Source of the DNA: JBHJGS01 sp050331575
GTDB taxonomy: Bacteria; Pseudomonadota; Alphaproteobacteria; Sphingomonadales; Rhodothalassiaceae
NCBI GenBank assembly: GCA_050331575.1
Contig: JBHJGS010000023.1
Span: 1-64,000 of the forward strand
Length of the DNA stretch: 64,000 nt
Direction of reading: 5' to 3'
Part shown: piece after piece, positions 45,766-54,474 of the stretch
How the letters are laid out: each line of letters starts with the position of its first letter
Numbering within the stretch: position 1 is the first letter of the stretch
Notes under the pieces: generated by a model
Told to the model about the DNA's origin: nothing
The model's input: only the letters and a program-made list of their open reading frames with translations
Databases searched by the model: none
Made by a program: the position numbers and the translations under genes

Positions 45766-46896
45766 CTATTTGACCTCGAAATGATAGTCCTGCGGTGTTT
45801 GATTGGCGATGAGCAGGCGGCGACTGCCGGCGCGCATGGGCACCGGCGGGCGCAGCAGGCAGGCGGCCTGGGACCAATGCGAAAAGCCATCCTCCGGTCC
45901 GTTGCCCAGGCTGATACCGTCGGCCAAGGTGAGCTTGAACCAGAAAAGAACCGCATCTGCGCGGCCATCCTCGGCGATCTTCAGCGGCACAACCTTTTTG
46001 GCATTGGGCTGGGTGTGGCCCTGAAACTCAATCCGGCCCACAGGCACCGGCGCATGCAGCATGCGATAATCGCCCGGGGCCAGATGATGCAGCACGGTTG
46101 GCGGAGCGATCCGGTCAAAGGCGGACAGGTCAAAGCCGGCGACCTCCCCGACGCTGCCGCGCGCCACCAAGGCCGGGCTTTCCACCAGAACCGCGTGGAC
46201 CATGGCAGAGCCGGGGATCACCGCTGCGCGTGGTTTGATCAGCCGCATTTTGGCGTCGTGGATCGCGGTTAACGCGCCTTCGCCGAGCAGCGCACCGTCG
46301 AATGTTTCCGTGACCAGAAGGTCGGCCGGTTCGGGCAAATGCTTGCCCACCGTCAGCCGGCCGGAATGGCAGCAATGGATCGTGATCCGGTCAGCCAGGC
46401 CATTGGCTTCGACCACCTCTTGGGCCACGGCGGCGATCAGAGGCGAAATCTCGCACGCCACCACCCGGGCGCCGGCCCGCGCCGCTGCCAAAGACAGCAA
46501 TCCGGCCCCGGCGCCGATGTCCAGGACCAGCATGCCCGGCTGAACCCGCTGTTCGATGGCTTGCACAAACGCGGTGTTGCGGGCTGTGTCGGACAACATG
46601 AAATAGTGCCAATGCGGCGCGTGCTTGGCCAGAAAACCTCGCAGCCCCTCCCGGCCGATCGGCGATCCGGTTTCAGCGGCCTCGCGGAAATAGCGCCAAG
46701 CGGCCAGGCTGTCGCGCACCGCCAGGGCGGCATGGCCGGCCATGGTGAGCAGCCTGGCATCGCGGCCATAAAGCGGGAGGGCCCCCATCAAGGTGGACAG
46801 CGCCTCCTCAGCCCGGCCCGCGCCGATCAATCCGGTGGTTTCCGCGATCAGGCGCTCAACTTCATCGACAGTGTCGGGGGATTTGGCACTCGTCAT
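45766..46896 (-). CDS. PRMT7/PRMT9-like protein arginine methyltransferase
   Basis: 376 residues. Residues 10-90 are helical and TPR-like. Then comes a PRMT-type core: HWHYFMLSDTARNTAF (95-110), SAM motif I VLDIGAGAGLLSLAA (124-138), post-I E149 (ACEIS), the double-E loop ETFDGALLGE with E197 and E206 nine apart, and a THW-loop counterpart SHW at 339-341. This set is specific to protein arginine methyltransferases; the order and wording are closest to eukaryotic PRMT9 and PRMT7, and PRMT9 also has N-terminal TPRs. Bacterial members are uncommon. Substrate unknown. It is a single gene, convergent with the AI-2E gene and divergent from usg. Confidence 0.85.
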   Translation of the reverse strand: MTSAKSPDTVDEVERLIAETTGLIGAGRAEEALSTLMGALPLYGRDARLLTMAGHAALAVRDSLAAWRYFREAAETGSPIGREGLRGFLAKHAPHWHYFMLSDTARNTAFVQAIEQRVQPGMLVLDIGAGAGLLSLAAARAGARVVACEISPLIAAVAQEVVEANGLADRITIHCCHSGRLTVGKHLPEPADLLVTETFDGALLGEGALTAIHDAKMRLIKPRAAVIPGSAMVHAVLVESPALVARGSVGEVAGFDLSAFDRIAPPTVLHHLAPGDYRMLHAPVPVGRIEFQGHTQPNAKKVVPLKIAEDGRADAVLFWFKLTLADGISLGNGPEDGFSHWSQAACLLRPPVPMRAGSRRLLIANQTPQDYHFEVK

Positions 46897-46985
46897 GGTT
46901 ATCTGCTAACAAAAAACCAACATTTTGGACGGAAACATTCGATTGTTGCTTTGTTAAGGTCCATTGGGACATCCTATTCCGGCAA

Positions 46986-46999
46986 GCCCGAAAACGGGC
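46986..46999 (+). other. Small hairpin in the usg leader
   Basis: GCCCG-AAAA-CGGGC followed by GTTTC lies 20 bases before the usg start. It could be a short attenuator or the edge of a leader structure. No coding leader peptide was seen. Confidence 0.3.
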
Positions 47000-47019
47000 G
47001 TTTCAAAAGGAGGTTGATT

Positions 47020-47316
47020 ATGGCTAGCAGAGTCCCCCAGCCAAAGGCCAGTGCCGAGCCGATGGAGAAGATGATGGACGGTTATCGTCTGGCCACGGCG
47101 GAAATCTTGTACCACATGCCCGACCATCCAGGTCTGCTGCAAAGCTATATCTGGCAGGATCTGGATCTGGCACCGCGCTTTCCGGTGCTGCGACGCTTCT
47201 TGCATTTCTGGGAGACGAATCTCGACGGCAAAGTGCACAGCGTTCGCCTTGGTCACAGCGCCTTGATCGGCGCCGGCGAGATGCGAGCCTTGGACGGCCA
47301 GTTGCACCTGCACTGA
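47020..47316 (+). CDS. usg: Usg family protein
   Basis: 98 residues matching the Usg family, known only from alphaproteobacteria, often near trp genes: GYRLATAEILYHMPDHPGLLQSYIWQD, LAPRFPVLRRFLHFWE and HSVRLGHSALI. The function is unknown. The start at 47020 is fixed by AAAAGGAGG seven bases upstream; the same frame runs open far upstream opposite the PRMT gene, but that part is not coding. No trp genes are adjacent here. Confidence 0.93.
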   Translation: MASRVPQPKASAEPMEKMMDGYRLATAEILYHMPDHPGLLQSYIWQDLDLAPRFPVLRRFLHFWETNLDGKVHSVRLGHSALIGAGEMRALDGQLHLH

Positions 47317-47460
47317 CCGCAGACCCTGCGCGGGGCTTGGTCTGCCTGGCGACACACGTCCGCGCTCGCGCCCGTCGCGCTGCCTGCCCAGCAGCGCGGC
47401 CTCGGCGGCTTGGGCGACCTAAGCAGCTCGGGCGGCCGCCAGAGGCGCGGCGGGGATGCG

Positions 47461-49020
47461 TCAGCCGACCTGGCGTTCCTGGCCCTGCCAGTAGGGTTCG
47501 CGGATCGCCCGCTTAAGCAGCTTGCCAGAGGGGTTTCGCGGCAGCTCCGTGACGAAATCGACGCTTTTGGGGCATTTGTAGCCGGCAATCCGCTCGCGGG
47601 CATAGGCGATGATTTCGTCCGGATTGACCTCGCCGTCAGCCACCACCACGGCCTTGACCTCTTCGCCCCAGCGCGCCGATGGCACGCCGATCACCGCCAC
47701 GTCGCGGATCTTCGGATGGCCGAACAGGGCAGACTCCACTTCGGCTGGATAGACATTCTCACCGCCGGAAACGATCATGTCCTTGACCCGGTCATAAATG
47801 TGCAAGAAGCCGTTCTCGTCGATAAAGCCAGCATCCCCGGTCAAGAACCAACCGTCGCGTTGGCAGGCCTCGGTTGCCTCGTCGAGCCCGTGATAGCCGA
47901 TCATGAAGGACGGCGTGGCAATGCAGATCTCACCGACTTGCCCGGGCGGCAGCCGCCGGCCTTGATCGTCCTGCACCTCCACACGAATGCCCGGGATCGG
48001 CACACCGCATGAGCGCAATTGCTCCGGCTTGGTTACGTCATGCGCGTCCGGCGGCAGATAAGTGCAGCCGCCGCAGGTCTCGGTCAGCCCGTAAAGCTGG
48101 CAGAAGCCGGTATCGAACACCGCCAATCCCTGCTTCAGCAAGTCCAACGGGATCGGCGAGGCGCCGTAATAGATTGTTTGCAAGCTGGAATAGTCGGTGT
48201 TGCGCGCCTCAGGATGTTGCAGCAATGCCATCATCATGGCTGGGACGAAGAAGGCGTGGGTAATGCCTTGGGCCGGGATATCGGCCAGGATCTTGCCCGG
48301 GTCGAAGGCCGGATGCACCAGCACCTGGGCCCCGGCATGCAGCGCCAGAAGCGTCCAAGCCACGCCGGAGACGTGGAACATCGGCGTGGCGACCAGTTGC
48401 ACATGCTGCGGCTGCCACCGCGCCCAGGCGCCCAGATCGGCCAAGCCACCCAGCAGCGCTAGAAAGCTGCGATGGGCCAGGACCGCGCCCTTCGGCTTGC
48501 CGGTGGTGCCGCTGGTGTAAAGCTGAACCACGGCTGCGTCTGTGTCTTGGTCCCCGCCGGGGTCGTCCGTGGCCTGAGCATCCCGCCAAGCCTCGTAGCT
48601 GGGCCAGTTCGGCCGGGCACCGCTGAGCGCGATCAGATGCCGCGCCTCTGGCAGCAGCGGCAGCGACTTGTCCACCAGCTCGAATAAGGCTTGGTCGGCG
48701 AACACCAAACGGGCGCCGCTGTCGGCGATCACATGGGCCACTTCCGGCGGTGCGAGGCGCCAATTCACCGACACCAGAACCATCCCGGCCTTGGCCGCTC
48801 CGAATAGCAGCTCGAAATAGCGCTGCGAATTGAAGCCCACATGGGCGACACGGTCGCCCGGCTGCAGGCCTTCCGCCAAAAGCGCTTGAGCGACCTGGCT
48901 GGCGCGGCGGTCAAGCGTGGCATAGTCGGTGATCGCGCCGTCATAATTGATCGCCGGGCGGTCGGGCGCCTCGGCGGCGTGGCGGCGGATTAGATCAGCG
49001 ATCGATCGCATCTTGGTCAT
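47461..49020 (-). CDS. Acyl-CoA synthetase (AMP-forming)
   Basis: 519-residue ANL-superfamily ligase that activates a carboxylic acid with ATP and CoA. P-loop VQLYTSGTTGKPKGAVLAH; AMP-binding YGLTETCGGCTYLP; GWFLTGDAGFIDENGFLHIYDRVKDMIVSGGENVYP, containing the hinge region; and the catalytic Lys near the C-terminus in PRNPSGKLLKRAIRE. Likely a medium- or long-chain fatty-acid or other aliphatic acid; the exact substrate is not readable. The start at 49020 (MTKMRSIADL) was preferred over one 26 codons upstream. Confidence 0.94.
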   Translation of the reverse strand: MTKMRSIADLIRRHAAEAPDRPAINYDGAITDYATLDRRASQVAQALLAEGLQPGDRVAHVGFNSQRYFELLFGAAKAGMVLVSVNWRLAPPEVAHVIADSGARLVFADQALFELVDKSLPLLPEARHLIALSGARPNWPSYEAWRDAQATDDPGGDQDTDAAVVQLYTSGTTGKPKGAVLAHRSFLALLGGLADLGAWARWQPQHVQLVATPMFHVSGVAWTLLALHAGAQVLVHPAFDPGKILADIPAQGITHAFFVPAMMMALLQHPEARNTDYSSLQTIYYGASPIPLDLLKQGLAVFDTGFCQLYGLTETCGGCTYLPPDAHDVTKPEQLRSCGVPIPGIRVEVQDDQGRRLPPGQVGEICIATPSFMIGYHGLDEATEACQRDGWFLTGDAGFIDENGFLHIYDRVKDMIVSGGENVYPAEVESALFGHPKIRDVAVIGVPSARWGEEVKAVVVADGEVNPDEIIAYARERIAGYKCPKSVDFVTELPRNPSGKLLKRAIREPYWQGQERQVG

Positions 49021-49155
49021 GGATCTTCCCCAGAACGCAAAACAGGCCACCGGTCTTGTCACGCGCCGGATCTGGCCCCTAGGCAAACACGAACACACAG
49101 GCTATGCGCAGCGCAGGCTTTTGCCAAGCATTGTCACGCGTTCGACCCGAGGCCG

Positions 49156-49500
49156 ATGCACGACACGGTCTATAAGATTGTACCGGCTCGCGACTGGCAG
49201 CGGGCCAAGCGCCTGTCAGCCTGGCCCGGCGCCGCCGTTGATTTGGCCGACGGCTTCATTCATTTTTCCGCCCGCCATCAGGTGTCTGAAACCCTGGCCA
49301 AGCATTTTCACGGCCAGGGTGTGCTGATGCTGCTTGCCTTCCGCAGCACGGATCTGGCTCCGGCGTTGCGCTGGGAAGCCTCCCGCGGTGGTGATCTGTT
49401 TCCGCACCTGTACGCGCCGCTTGTCCCGGCTTTGGCCTTTGCTGAATGGCCATTGGTGCCGCGGCCGGATGGCGGCCATGTGCTCCCGGCCTTGCCATGA
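49156..49500 (+). CDS. DUF952 family protein
   Basis: 114 residues of DUF952 (VYKIVPARDWQRA, DLADGFIHFSARHQVSETLAKHF, FPHLYAPL). Function unknown. It overlaps pyrD by four bases, a conserved pairing in alphaproteobacteria. Confidence 0.93.
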   Translation: MHDTVYKIVPARDWQRAKRLSAWPGAAVDLADGFIHFSARHQVSETLAKHFHGQGVLMLLAFRSTDLAPALRWEASRGGDLFPHLYAPLVPALAFAEWPLVPRPDGGHVLPALP

Positions 49501-50498
49501 GCCTGTATGCCGCGCTCCGCCCGCTGCTGTTTTGCCTGCCGCCGGAGCGAGCGCATCGCTTGACCATTCGGCTTTTGCAGACCGGGTTGCTAACAGCGGC
49601 ACCGCCGTCGGCGCGCCTGGCGCGGATGGTGATGGGCCTACGCTTTCCCGGGCCGGTCGGGCTGGCGGCGGGATTTGATAAGGATGCCGAGGCGGTGCGT
49701 GGGGCCTTCAAGCTGGGAGCGGGCTTCGTCGAGATCGGCACGGTCACCCCTCGGCCGCAACCGGGCAATCCACGGCCGCGCGTGTTCCGCCTGGTCAGAG
49801 ATCGCGCCGTGATCAATCGATTGGGCTTCAACAATGCCGGGCATGCTGCCGCGGCAAGGCGGCTGGAACGGCTGCGCGCCGGCGGCCCGCTGCCGGGGCC
49901 GTTGGGCGTGAATATCGGCGCCAACAAAGACAGCGCCGATCGCATCGCTGATTATGCCTTGGGCGTGCGCCGTTTCGCAGCCTTGGCGGACTATCTCACG
50001 GTGAATATTTCCTCGCCCAACACGCCGGGCCTGCGCGCCCTGCAAAGCCAAGAGGCGCTGGACGGCCTGATCGATGCGGTGCTTGAGGCGCGCGCGGCAT
50101 CCTCAGCACGGCCGCCGATCCTGATCAAGATCGCGCCGGACCTCGATGCGGTTCAGATCGCAGCGATTGCCGAGCAGGCGGGTCGGGTTGACGGTTTGAT
50201 CGTGTCTAATACCACGATGGCGCGGCCGCAAAGCCTGCGGTCGCGCGCCGCTGATCAGGCCGGCGGCCTGTCCGGACGCCCTCTGATGGCCCCGGCGACG
50301 GACTGTCTGAAACACCTCAGAGCGGCCACCGATGGGCGCGTGCCGCTGATCGGGGTCGGCGGTATCGCTTCGGCGGCGGATGTTCAAACCAAGCTGGCCG
50401 CCGGTGCGGACCTGGTGCAGCTTTACACCAGCCTTATCTACGAAGGCCCCGGCTTGTTCGCCCGCATCAACCGCGCCCTGGCCCTAGACGAGAGATAA
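49497..50498 (+). CDS. pyrD: Dihydroorotate dehydrogenase (class 2, quinone)
   Basis: Fourth step of pyrimidine synthesis, feeding electrons into the quinone pool. 333 residues. The N-terminal ~40 residues form the membrane-association helices of class 2 enzymes. VGLAAGFDKDAEAV, EIGTVTPRPQPGNPRPR, VNISSPNTPGLRALQ (catalytic Ser) and GVGGIASAADVQTKLAAGADLVQLYTSLIYEGP are diagnostic. ATGA overlap with DUF952. A longer frame from 49446 lies within DUF952. Confidence 0.98.
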   Translation: MSLYAALRPLLFCLPPERAHRLTIRLLQTGLLTAAPPSARLARMVMGLRFPGPVGLAAGFDKDAEAVRGAFKLGAGFVEIGTVTPRPQPGNPRPRVFRLVRDRAVINRLGFNNAGHAAAARRLERLRAGGPLPGPLGVNIGANKDSADRIADYALGVRRFAALADYLTVNISSPNTPGLRALQSQEALDGLIDAVLEARAASSARPPILIKIAPDLDAVQIAAIAEQAGRVDGLIVSNTTMARPQSLRSRAADQAGGLSGRPLMAPATDCLKHLRAATDGRVPLIGVGGIASAADVQTKLAAGADLVQLYTSLIYEGPGLFARINRALALDER

Positions 50499-50629
50499 TC
50501 CGCCGAGGATAAGGGTAAGTTCCATTGTCCAGGGCATGACCAGTCTGCCTTCTAAGGGAGCCAGAACCCTATGCTCATTTCGTGTAAATCTAGTTTGGGC
50601 AGACACTAATATAGTGCAAATGAAAGTTG

Positions 50630-50657
50630 TTGACATTTAATTTATATTAAATATTTT
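50630..50657 (+). promoter_or_regulatory. Sigma-70 promoter of the subtilase gene
   Basis: TTGACA (50630-50635), a 16-base AT-rich spacer, and TATTTT (50652-50657). The -35 is a perfect consensus; the -10 has four of six. The predicted start near 50664 leaves a leader of about 40 bases ending in AAGGGGGGT before the ATG at 50704. The stretch is far AT-richer than the surroundings. Confidence 0.55.
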
Positions 50658-50703
50658 TACGTTTCCAGGTTCTTAATAACTCGCAGCCATAAAGGGGGGT
50701 GCT

Positions 50704-51366
50704 ATGGCCACTATCGTAGAAGATCCGCGTGTTCGTACAAAACGCTTGTTCATCCGTTTGCCATCGGAGGCAATGCGGTCGGAATTCGCGCAAACGTTTC
50801 GGGCAGACTCCGAGCATTCCGCCGCCTATGCACCCCAGTTCTTAGGTGATGAGGATCATCCTTATTTGGGGACGGTTCGGGCAGCGGTCGATGCAGGGAT
50901 CCCTGTTATTTTTGCCGCAGGCAACAACCATTTCGACGTTAAATGCATGCATGATCCATCTGCTTGCTCCCCCAATACGATCTGGGGCGCAAACTCAGAC
51001 GATGCGGTGTTGAGTGTCGGAACCGTTAATCGTGCGGAAAGCAACCGGGACGCATCAACGCCGCATGCCAATTCAAGTCGCGGGCCTGGGCAATGGGCCC
51101 GGAACCACCTGAAACCAGATTGCGTTGCTCCAACCTATGGGGAAACAGTATGGGGTAATGGATATCGGGCGATGGACTGGTGGGGGACGAGTGGCGCTGC
51201 CCCGCAAGCTGCCGGTCTCGCGGCGTTGTTGCTAAGCCTTAAGCCAAGCTTAACGCCGCAGCAAGTTTATGATATCATCCGCGAGTCGTCGAGACGGTTA
51301 GAAGGGCATGGTAACTGCGTAGGCCATGGGTTGATCGACTGCGATGCTGCGGTCAAGCTACTGTGA
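50704..51366 (+). CDS. Truncated S8 subtilisin-like peptidase (catalytic Asp/His region missing)
   Basis: 220-residue product that carries only the second half of a subtilase: the oxyanion Asn N74 in FAAGNN and the nucleophile S163 in GTSGAAPQAAG, plus the trailing helix VYDIIRESSRRLEG. The D-x-G and HGT segments that hold the catalytic Asp and His are absent. The first ~50 residues run straight into the AAGN half, as if an internal piece had been deleted. Five Cys are present, with no signal peptide. It is AT-richer than its neighbours, suggesting transfer. With a good promoter and ribosome site it may still be expressed, but proteolysis by this chain alone is unlikely. It could be a pseudogene remnant. 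Nine bases later comes a small ferredoxin-like protein. Confidence 0.75.
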   Translation: MATIVEDPRVRTKRLFIRLPSEAMRSEFAQTFRADSEHSAAYAPQFLGDEDHPYLGTVRAAVDAGIPVIFAAGNNHFDVKCMHDPSACSPNTIWGANSDDAVLSVGTVNRAESNRDASTPHANSSRGPGQWARNHLKPDCVAPTYGETVWGNGYRAMDWWGTSGAAPQAAGLAALLLSLKPSLTPQQVYDIIRESSRRLEGHGNCVGHGLIDCDAAVKLL

Positions 51367-51375
51367 GAGAGGCAT

Positions 51376-51588
51376 ATGATTGTCAAATTCAGCGATAGCG
51401 AACATCGTCAGCGGTTCCTTGAGTTGGTCGAACAGGAACGACCAGATATCAAGGTTTTGATGCGCGAGCAGTATAACTTGCCAAACATCACAATCCGCCG
51501 TGTCAATGATGAGCAGGCGCGCTGGATCGCTGACCATGTTGAACCCTTCGGTCGCGCCTATGGCGATGTCCAGTTCCAAGCGATGTAG
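51376..51588 (+). CDS. Small I9-propeptide-like protein, probable subtilase partner
   Basis: 70 residues with a predicted beta-alpha-beta-beta-alpha-beta layout: MIVKFS, helix 8-22, IKVLM, NITIRRV, helix 44-54 (NDEQARWIADHV), and YGDVQFQ. This is the fold and spacing of inhibitor-I9/subtilisin propeptides (IVKF at the start, DEQ helix, then a final strand). In subtilisins such a domain acts as folding chaperone and inhibitor. Here it is a separate gene nine bases after the subtilase-like gene, with GAGAGG as ribosome site. The I9 relation is by pattern only, not proven. Confidence 0.6.
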   Translation: MIVKFSDSEHRQRFLELVEQERPDIKVLMREQYNLPNITIRRVNDEQARWIADHVEPFGRAYGDVQFQAM

Positions 51589-51620
51589 TGGCTTGGTCTT
51601 GCGTCTGAGGTCAGTGGTTG

Positions 51621-51645
51621 CTGATGCCGGCCAAACCGGCATCAG
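51621..51645. terminator. Hairpin between the subtilase pair and ppa
   Basis: CTGATGCCGG and CCGGCATCAG form a perfect 10 bp stem around a five-base loop (CCAAA). No T-run is present. It lies between convergent genes and probably marks the end of both transcripts. Confidence 0.6.
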
Positions 51646-51686
51646 TCTGGGATCGCATTTCTGTGCGACCTGACTATTCGGGCTAA

Positions 51687-52214
51687 CTAGTTCCGCGCTC
51701 GTTCAATGCTTTCTTCGATGAATTTGGCGGCCTTGTCGATGCCGACCCAGTCCTTGATCTTGACCCATTTGTCGGGTTCTAGATCCTTATAATGCTCGAA
51801 GAAGTGGGTGATGCTGTCTAGCAGGATCTTGGGCAGCTCGTCGTAGCTGGTGACATCCTCATAGAAGGGGTGCAGCTTGCTCACCGGCAGGGCCAGAACC
51901 TTCTCATCCTCGCCGCCGTCATCGACCATCTCCAACATGCCGATCGGCCGGCAGCGCACCACCGCACCCGGCATAATCGGCGTGCGATTGGCGATCATCA
52001 CATCCACCGGGTCGCCGTCCCGCGCCAGGGTGTGCGGAATGAAGCCGTAATTGCACGGATAGCGCATCGAGGTGTGCAAGATGCGGTCGACGAACAGCGC
52101 GCCGGATGCCTTGTCCAGCTCATATTTCACCGGCTCCGCCCCAATCGGCACCTCGACGATGGCATTGATGTCCATGGGCGGGTTGGCGCCGATGGCGATC
52201 TTGCTGAGATCCAT
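51687..52214 (-). CDS. ppa: Inorganic pyrophosphatase
   Basis: Hydrolyses pyrophosphate to drive biosynthesis. 175 residues, soluble family I. INAIVEVPIGAEPVKYELDKASGALFVDR, the metal block DGDPVDVMIANR, and DDGGEDEKVLALPV are characteristic. Transcribed leftward, converging with the AT-rich island and 95 bases from the ubiA stop. Confidence 0.98.
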   Translation of the reverse strand: MDLSKIAIGANPPMDINAIVEVPIGAEPVKYELDKASGALFVDRILHTSMRYPCNYGFIPHTLARDGDPVDVMIANRTPIMPGAVVRCRPIGMLEMVDDGGEDEKVLALPVSKLHPFYEDVTSYDELPKILLDSITHFFEHYKDLEPDKWVKIKDWVGIDKAAKFIEESIERARN

Positions 52215-52309
52215 GGGGACAGCTCCTTAAAGGCGGGCAAAGGCGCGGCTGTGTAGCCTTGCGGCGGGTCCGGGGCAAGCCTTAACGGCGTCAAGCCGCT
52301 GGCATCGGC

Positions 52310-53218
52310 TCAGCCAAGCACAAATCCCAGAAACACCAACCAGCCGACCCACAGATTGGATTTGAACAAGCTCAGGCAGACGCCGGGGTCGTCGATATCC
52401 AAGCGAGACACCTGGATGCCCAATTGGCCCGCCGCTCCGAGCAGAAAGATCGTGGCGATCGAACCGCCCACCGTCGGTGTCAGCGCAAGGGCGGCGGCCA
52501 GACACAGCAGGAACAGACCGTAGAACAGGGCGATCCAGAGCCGACTGGCGCGGCCAAATTTCAGCGCGGTGGATTTGACCCCGACAATGGCATCGTCGGC
52601 TTTATCCATATGGGCGTAGATGGTGTCATAGCCCAGCGTCCAGAACAGGCAGCCCAGATACAGCAGCACCGGCGGCCAGGCCAGGTCGCCATAGACCGCC
52701 GCCCAGCCCATCAGCGCGCCCCAGTTGAAGGTCAGGCCCAGCACGGCCTGCGGCCAGTGGGTCACGCGTTTGGCGAAGGGATAAAGCGCCACCGGGATCA
52801 GCGATGCCGTCCCCAGCCAGACGCTGAACCAGTTGCCCAAGCTGAGCAGGACGATCAGCCCGATCAGCGACAGCACGCAGGCAAACACGAACGCCTGGGT
52901 GCGGCTGACCAGGCCGGTGGCGATCGGCCGGCCGGCGGTGCGTGCCACCTTGGCGTCGATCTCCTTGTCAACGATGTCGTTCCAGGTACAGCCAGCCCCG
53001 CGCATGACGATGCTGCCGAGCAGGAACAGGCCTAGCAGGCGCCAGAAGTCCGCGTCGGTCGGCGGCAGGGCCAGCGCGGTGGACCACCAGCACGGCCACA
53101 TCAACAGCCAGAAGCCCACCGGCCGATCCGCCCGCATCAGCCGCAAATAGGGTTGCACGCCGGCGGGCAGGCGGGCGACCCAGCCGCTGTTGGCCGCCGC
53201 GTCGCCGGGGATCAGCAC
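52310..53218 (-). CDS. ubiA: 4-hydroxybenzoate polyprenyltransferase UbiA
   Basis: Membrane prenyltransferase for ubiquinone synthesis. 302 residues with about eight helices. Two Asp-rich motifs: NDIVDKEIDAKVARTAGRP near 105-123, and DTIYAHMDKADDAIVGVKSTA near 205-225. The GTG start lies seven bases inside the end of the serine hydrolase gene, placing ubiA last in a four-gene leftward operon. Confidence 0.97.
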   Translation of the reverse strand: MLIPGDAAANSGWVARLPAGVQPYLRLMRADRPVGFWLLMWPCWWSTALALPPTDADFWRLLGLFLLGSIVMRGAGCTWNDIVDKEIDAKVARTAGRPIATGLVSRTQAFVFACVLSLIGLIVLLSLGNWFSVWLGTASLIPVALYPFAKRVTHWPQAVLGLTFNWGALMGWAAVYGDLAWPPVLLYLGCLFWTLGYDTIYAHMDKADDAIVGVKSTALKFGRASRLWIALFYGLFLLCLAAALALTPTVGGSIATIFLLGAAGQLGIQVSRLDIDDPGVCLSLFKSNLWVGWLVFLGFVLG

Positions 53219-54468
53219 GGCCGGTTCGTCCAGTCGGCCTGCGGCAGATCAAATTGCGCGTCGAAGAAGATCGGCATCAGGCGCCAGCCGGCACAGGCAT
53301 TGGCATTCCAAAGCGTGACCAGCCCCACCTTCCGCTCCGGAGAAAAGGCGATCATGGCGCGATAGCCGGCCAGGCCGCCGCCATGATAGATCACCCGGTG
53401 CCCGGCATAGTCATAGACCCGCCAGCCAAGCGCATAATCGGTGCGGCGCACGCGGCCGCGCATCCAGCGCACGCGTTGATCCTGATGCAGGCTGTGCACA
53501 CGCGGGCGATGCAGTTCGGCCAGAAGCTCCGGCGGCAGCTGCTCCGGCACCTCGCCCATCTGCGCCATCAGCCACAAGGTCATATCCCGCAAGGAGGCAT
53601 TGACGCCGCCGGCAGACGGCACGCGGTAATAGGCAGGACGCGGCTTCATCTCGGAGATCCGGCCGCGCCGGGCGCGATGGGGCCGGGCCCAATTGGCATC
53701 CGCCTCCAGCCCGTCGAGGCCGAAATTGGCGCGATCCATCGCCAGCGGCTGGAAGATCTCGGTCATCACCGTGTCTTCATAGGGCCGGCCGGCGGCCTGC
53801 TCCACCGCCGGTTCGACCAGCGAGAAAGCGACATTCTGGTAGACATAACAGTCCCCCACTGGGCAGACGAGGTCGACCGCGCCGAGCCGCTGGAAGATGT
53901 TTTGCACCGGCACATTGGCCTCCAGCAGATTGTCATAGGCGTGCGGTGGCAGGCCCAGCCGATGGCTGAGCACATCCTCCACCGTTGCCCGGTCCCGGTC
54001 GGCTTGGCTTTTCAGCTTGAAATGGGGTGCCGCGGCCACGGCCGGGGCGCGCAGATCCAGGCGGTTCAGATAAGCCAGACGCACGGCCACAGTGGCGGCG
54101 AAGCCCTTGGACAGGGAGGCGATTCGGAATCGGGTATGCTCGTCCACGCGCGGGCCGTTGCGGGCGGTGCGGCCGAAGCTGCGCTGCAGCACCAGCGTGC
54201 CCCGATCGACCACCGCAACCGCCAGGCCCATGATGTCCGGATCGGTCGCAACTTCGCGTTCCAGCCGTTTCTCGAACAGGCGCAAGGGGGCGAGATCGGG
54301 CGCGGTCTCAGTGTTTGGCTTGTCCCTGGGCAGGATCATCTGCCCGGCCAAAAGAGCGATCAGCACACCGGCATGCAGCATGGCAACCCGAACAACCCGT
54401 AAGCTAAGGGACCCGAGACCGTCTATTTCGACAGTGGCAGAATGGGCGATCCGGCCGCCAATGTCCAT
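53212..54468 (-). CDS. Serine hydrolase of the beta-lactamase (class C/PBP4-like) family
   Basis: 418 residues. One N-terminal membrane or signal segment (MLHAGVLIALLAGQMIL, near 30-46) precedes a beta-lactamase-fold domain with S-x-x-K in RIASLSKGFAAT, the Y-x-N motif in CYVYQNVAFSLVE, and HGGGLAGYRAM at the third motif position. Family members are mostly esterases or peptidases; few inactivate antibiotics. A shorter start at the MLHAG Met is possible. It starts six bases after the TPP enzyme stop and overlaps ubiA by seven bases. Confidence 0.9.
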   Translation of the reverse strand: MDIGGRIAHSATVEIDGLGSLSLRVVRVAMLHAGVLIALLAGQMILPRDKPNTETAPDLAPLRLFEKRLEREVATDPDIMGLAVAVVDRGTLVLQRSFGRTARNGPRVDEHTRFRIASLSKGFAATVAVRLAYLNRLDLRAPAVAAAPHFKLKSQADRDRATVEDVLSHRLGLPPHAYDNLLEANVPVQNIFQRLGAVDLVCPVGDCYVYQNVAFSLVEPAVEQAAGRPYEDTVMTEIFQPLAMDRANFGLDGLEADANWARPHRARRGRISEMKPRPAYYRVPSAGGVNASLRDMTLWLMAQMGEVPEQLPPELLAELHRPRVHSLHQDQRVRWMRGRVRRTDYALGWRVYDYAGHRVIYHGGGLAGYRAMIAFSPERKVGLVTLWNANACAGWRLMPIFFDAQFDLPQADWTNRPC

Positions 54469-54474
54469 CCCGGC

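Noticed and set aside
50500..51686. Prophage or genomic island boundary around the subtilase genes
   Set aside because: No integrase, tRNA or direct-repeat attachment sites seen; only the composition shift is supported.
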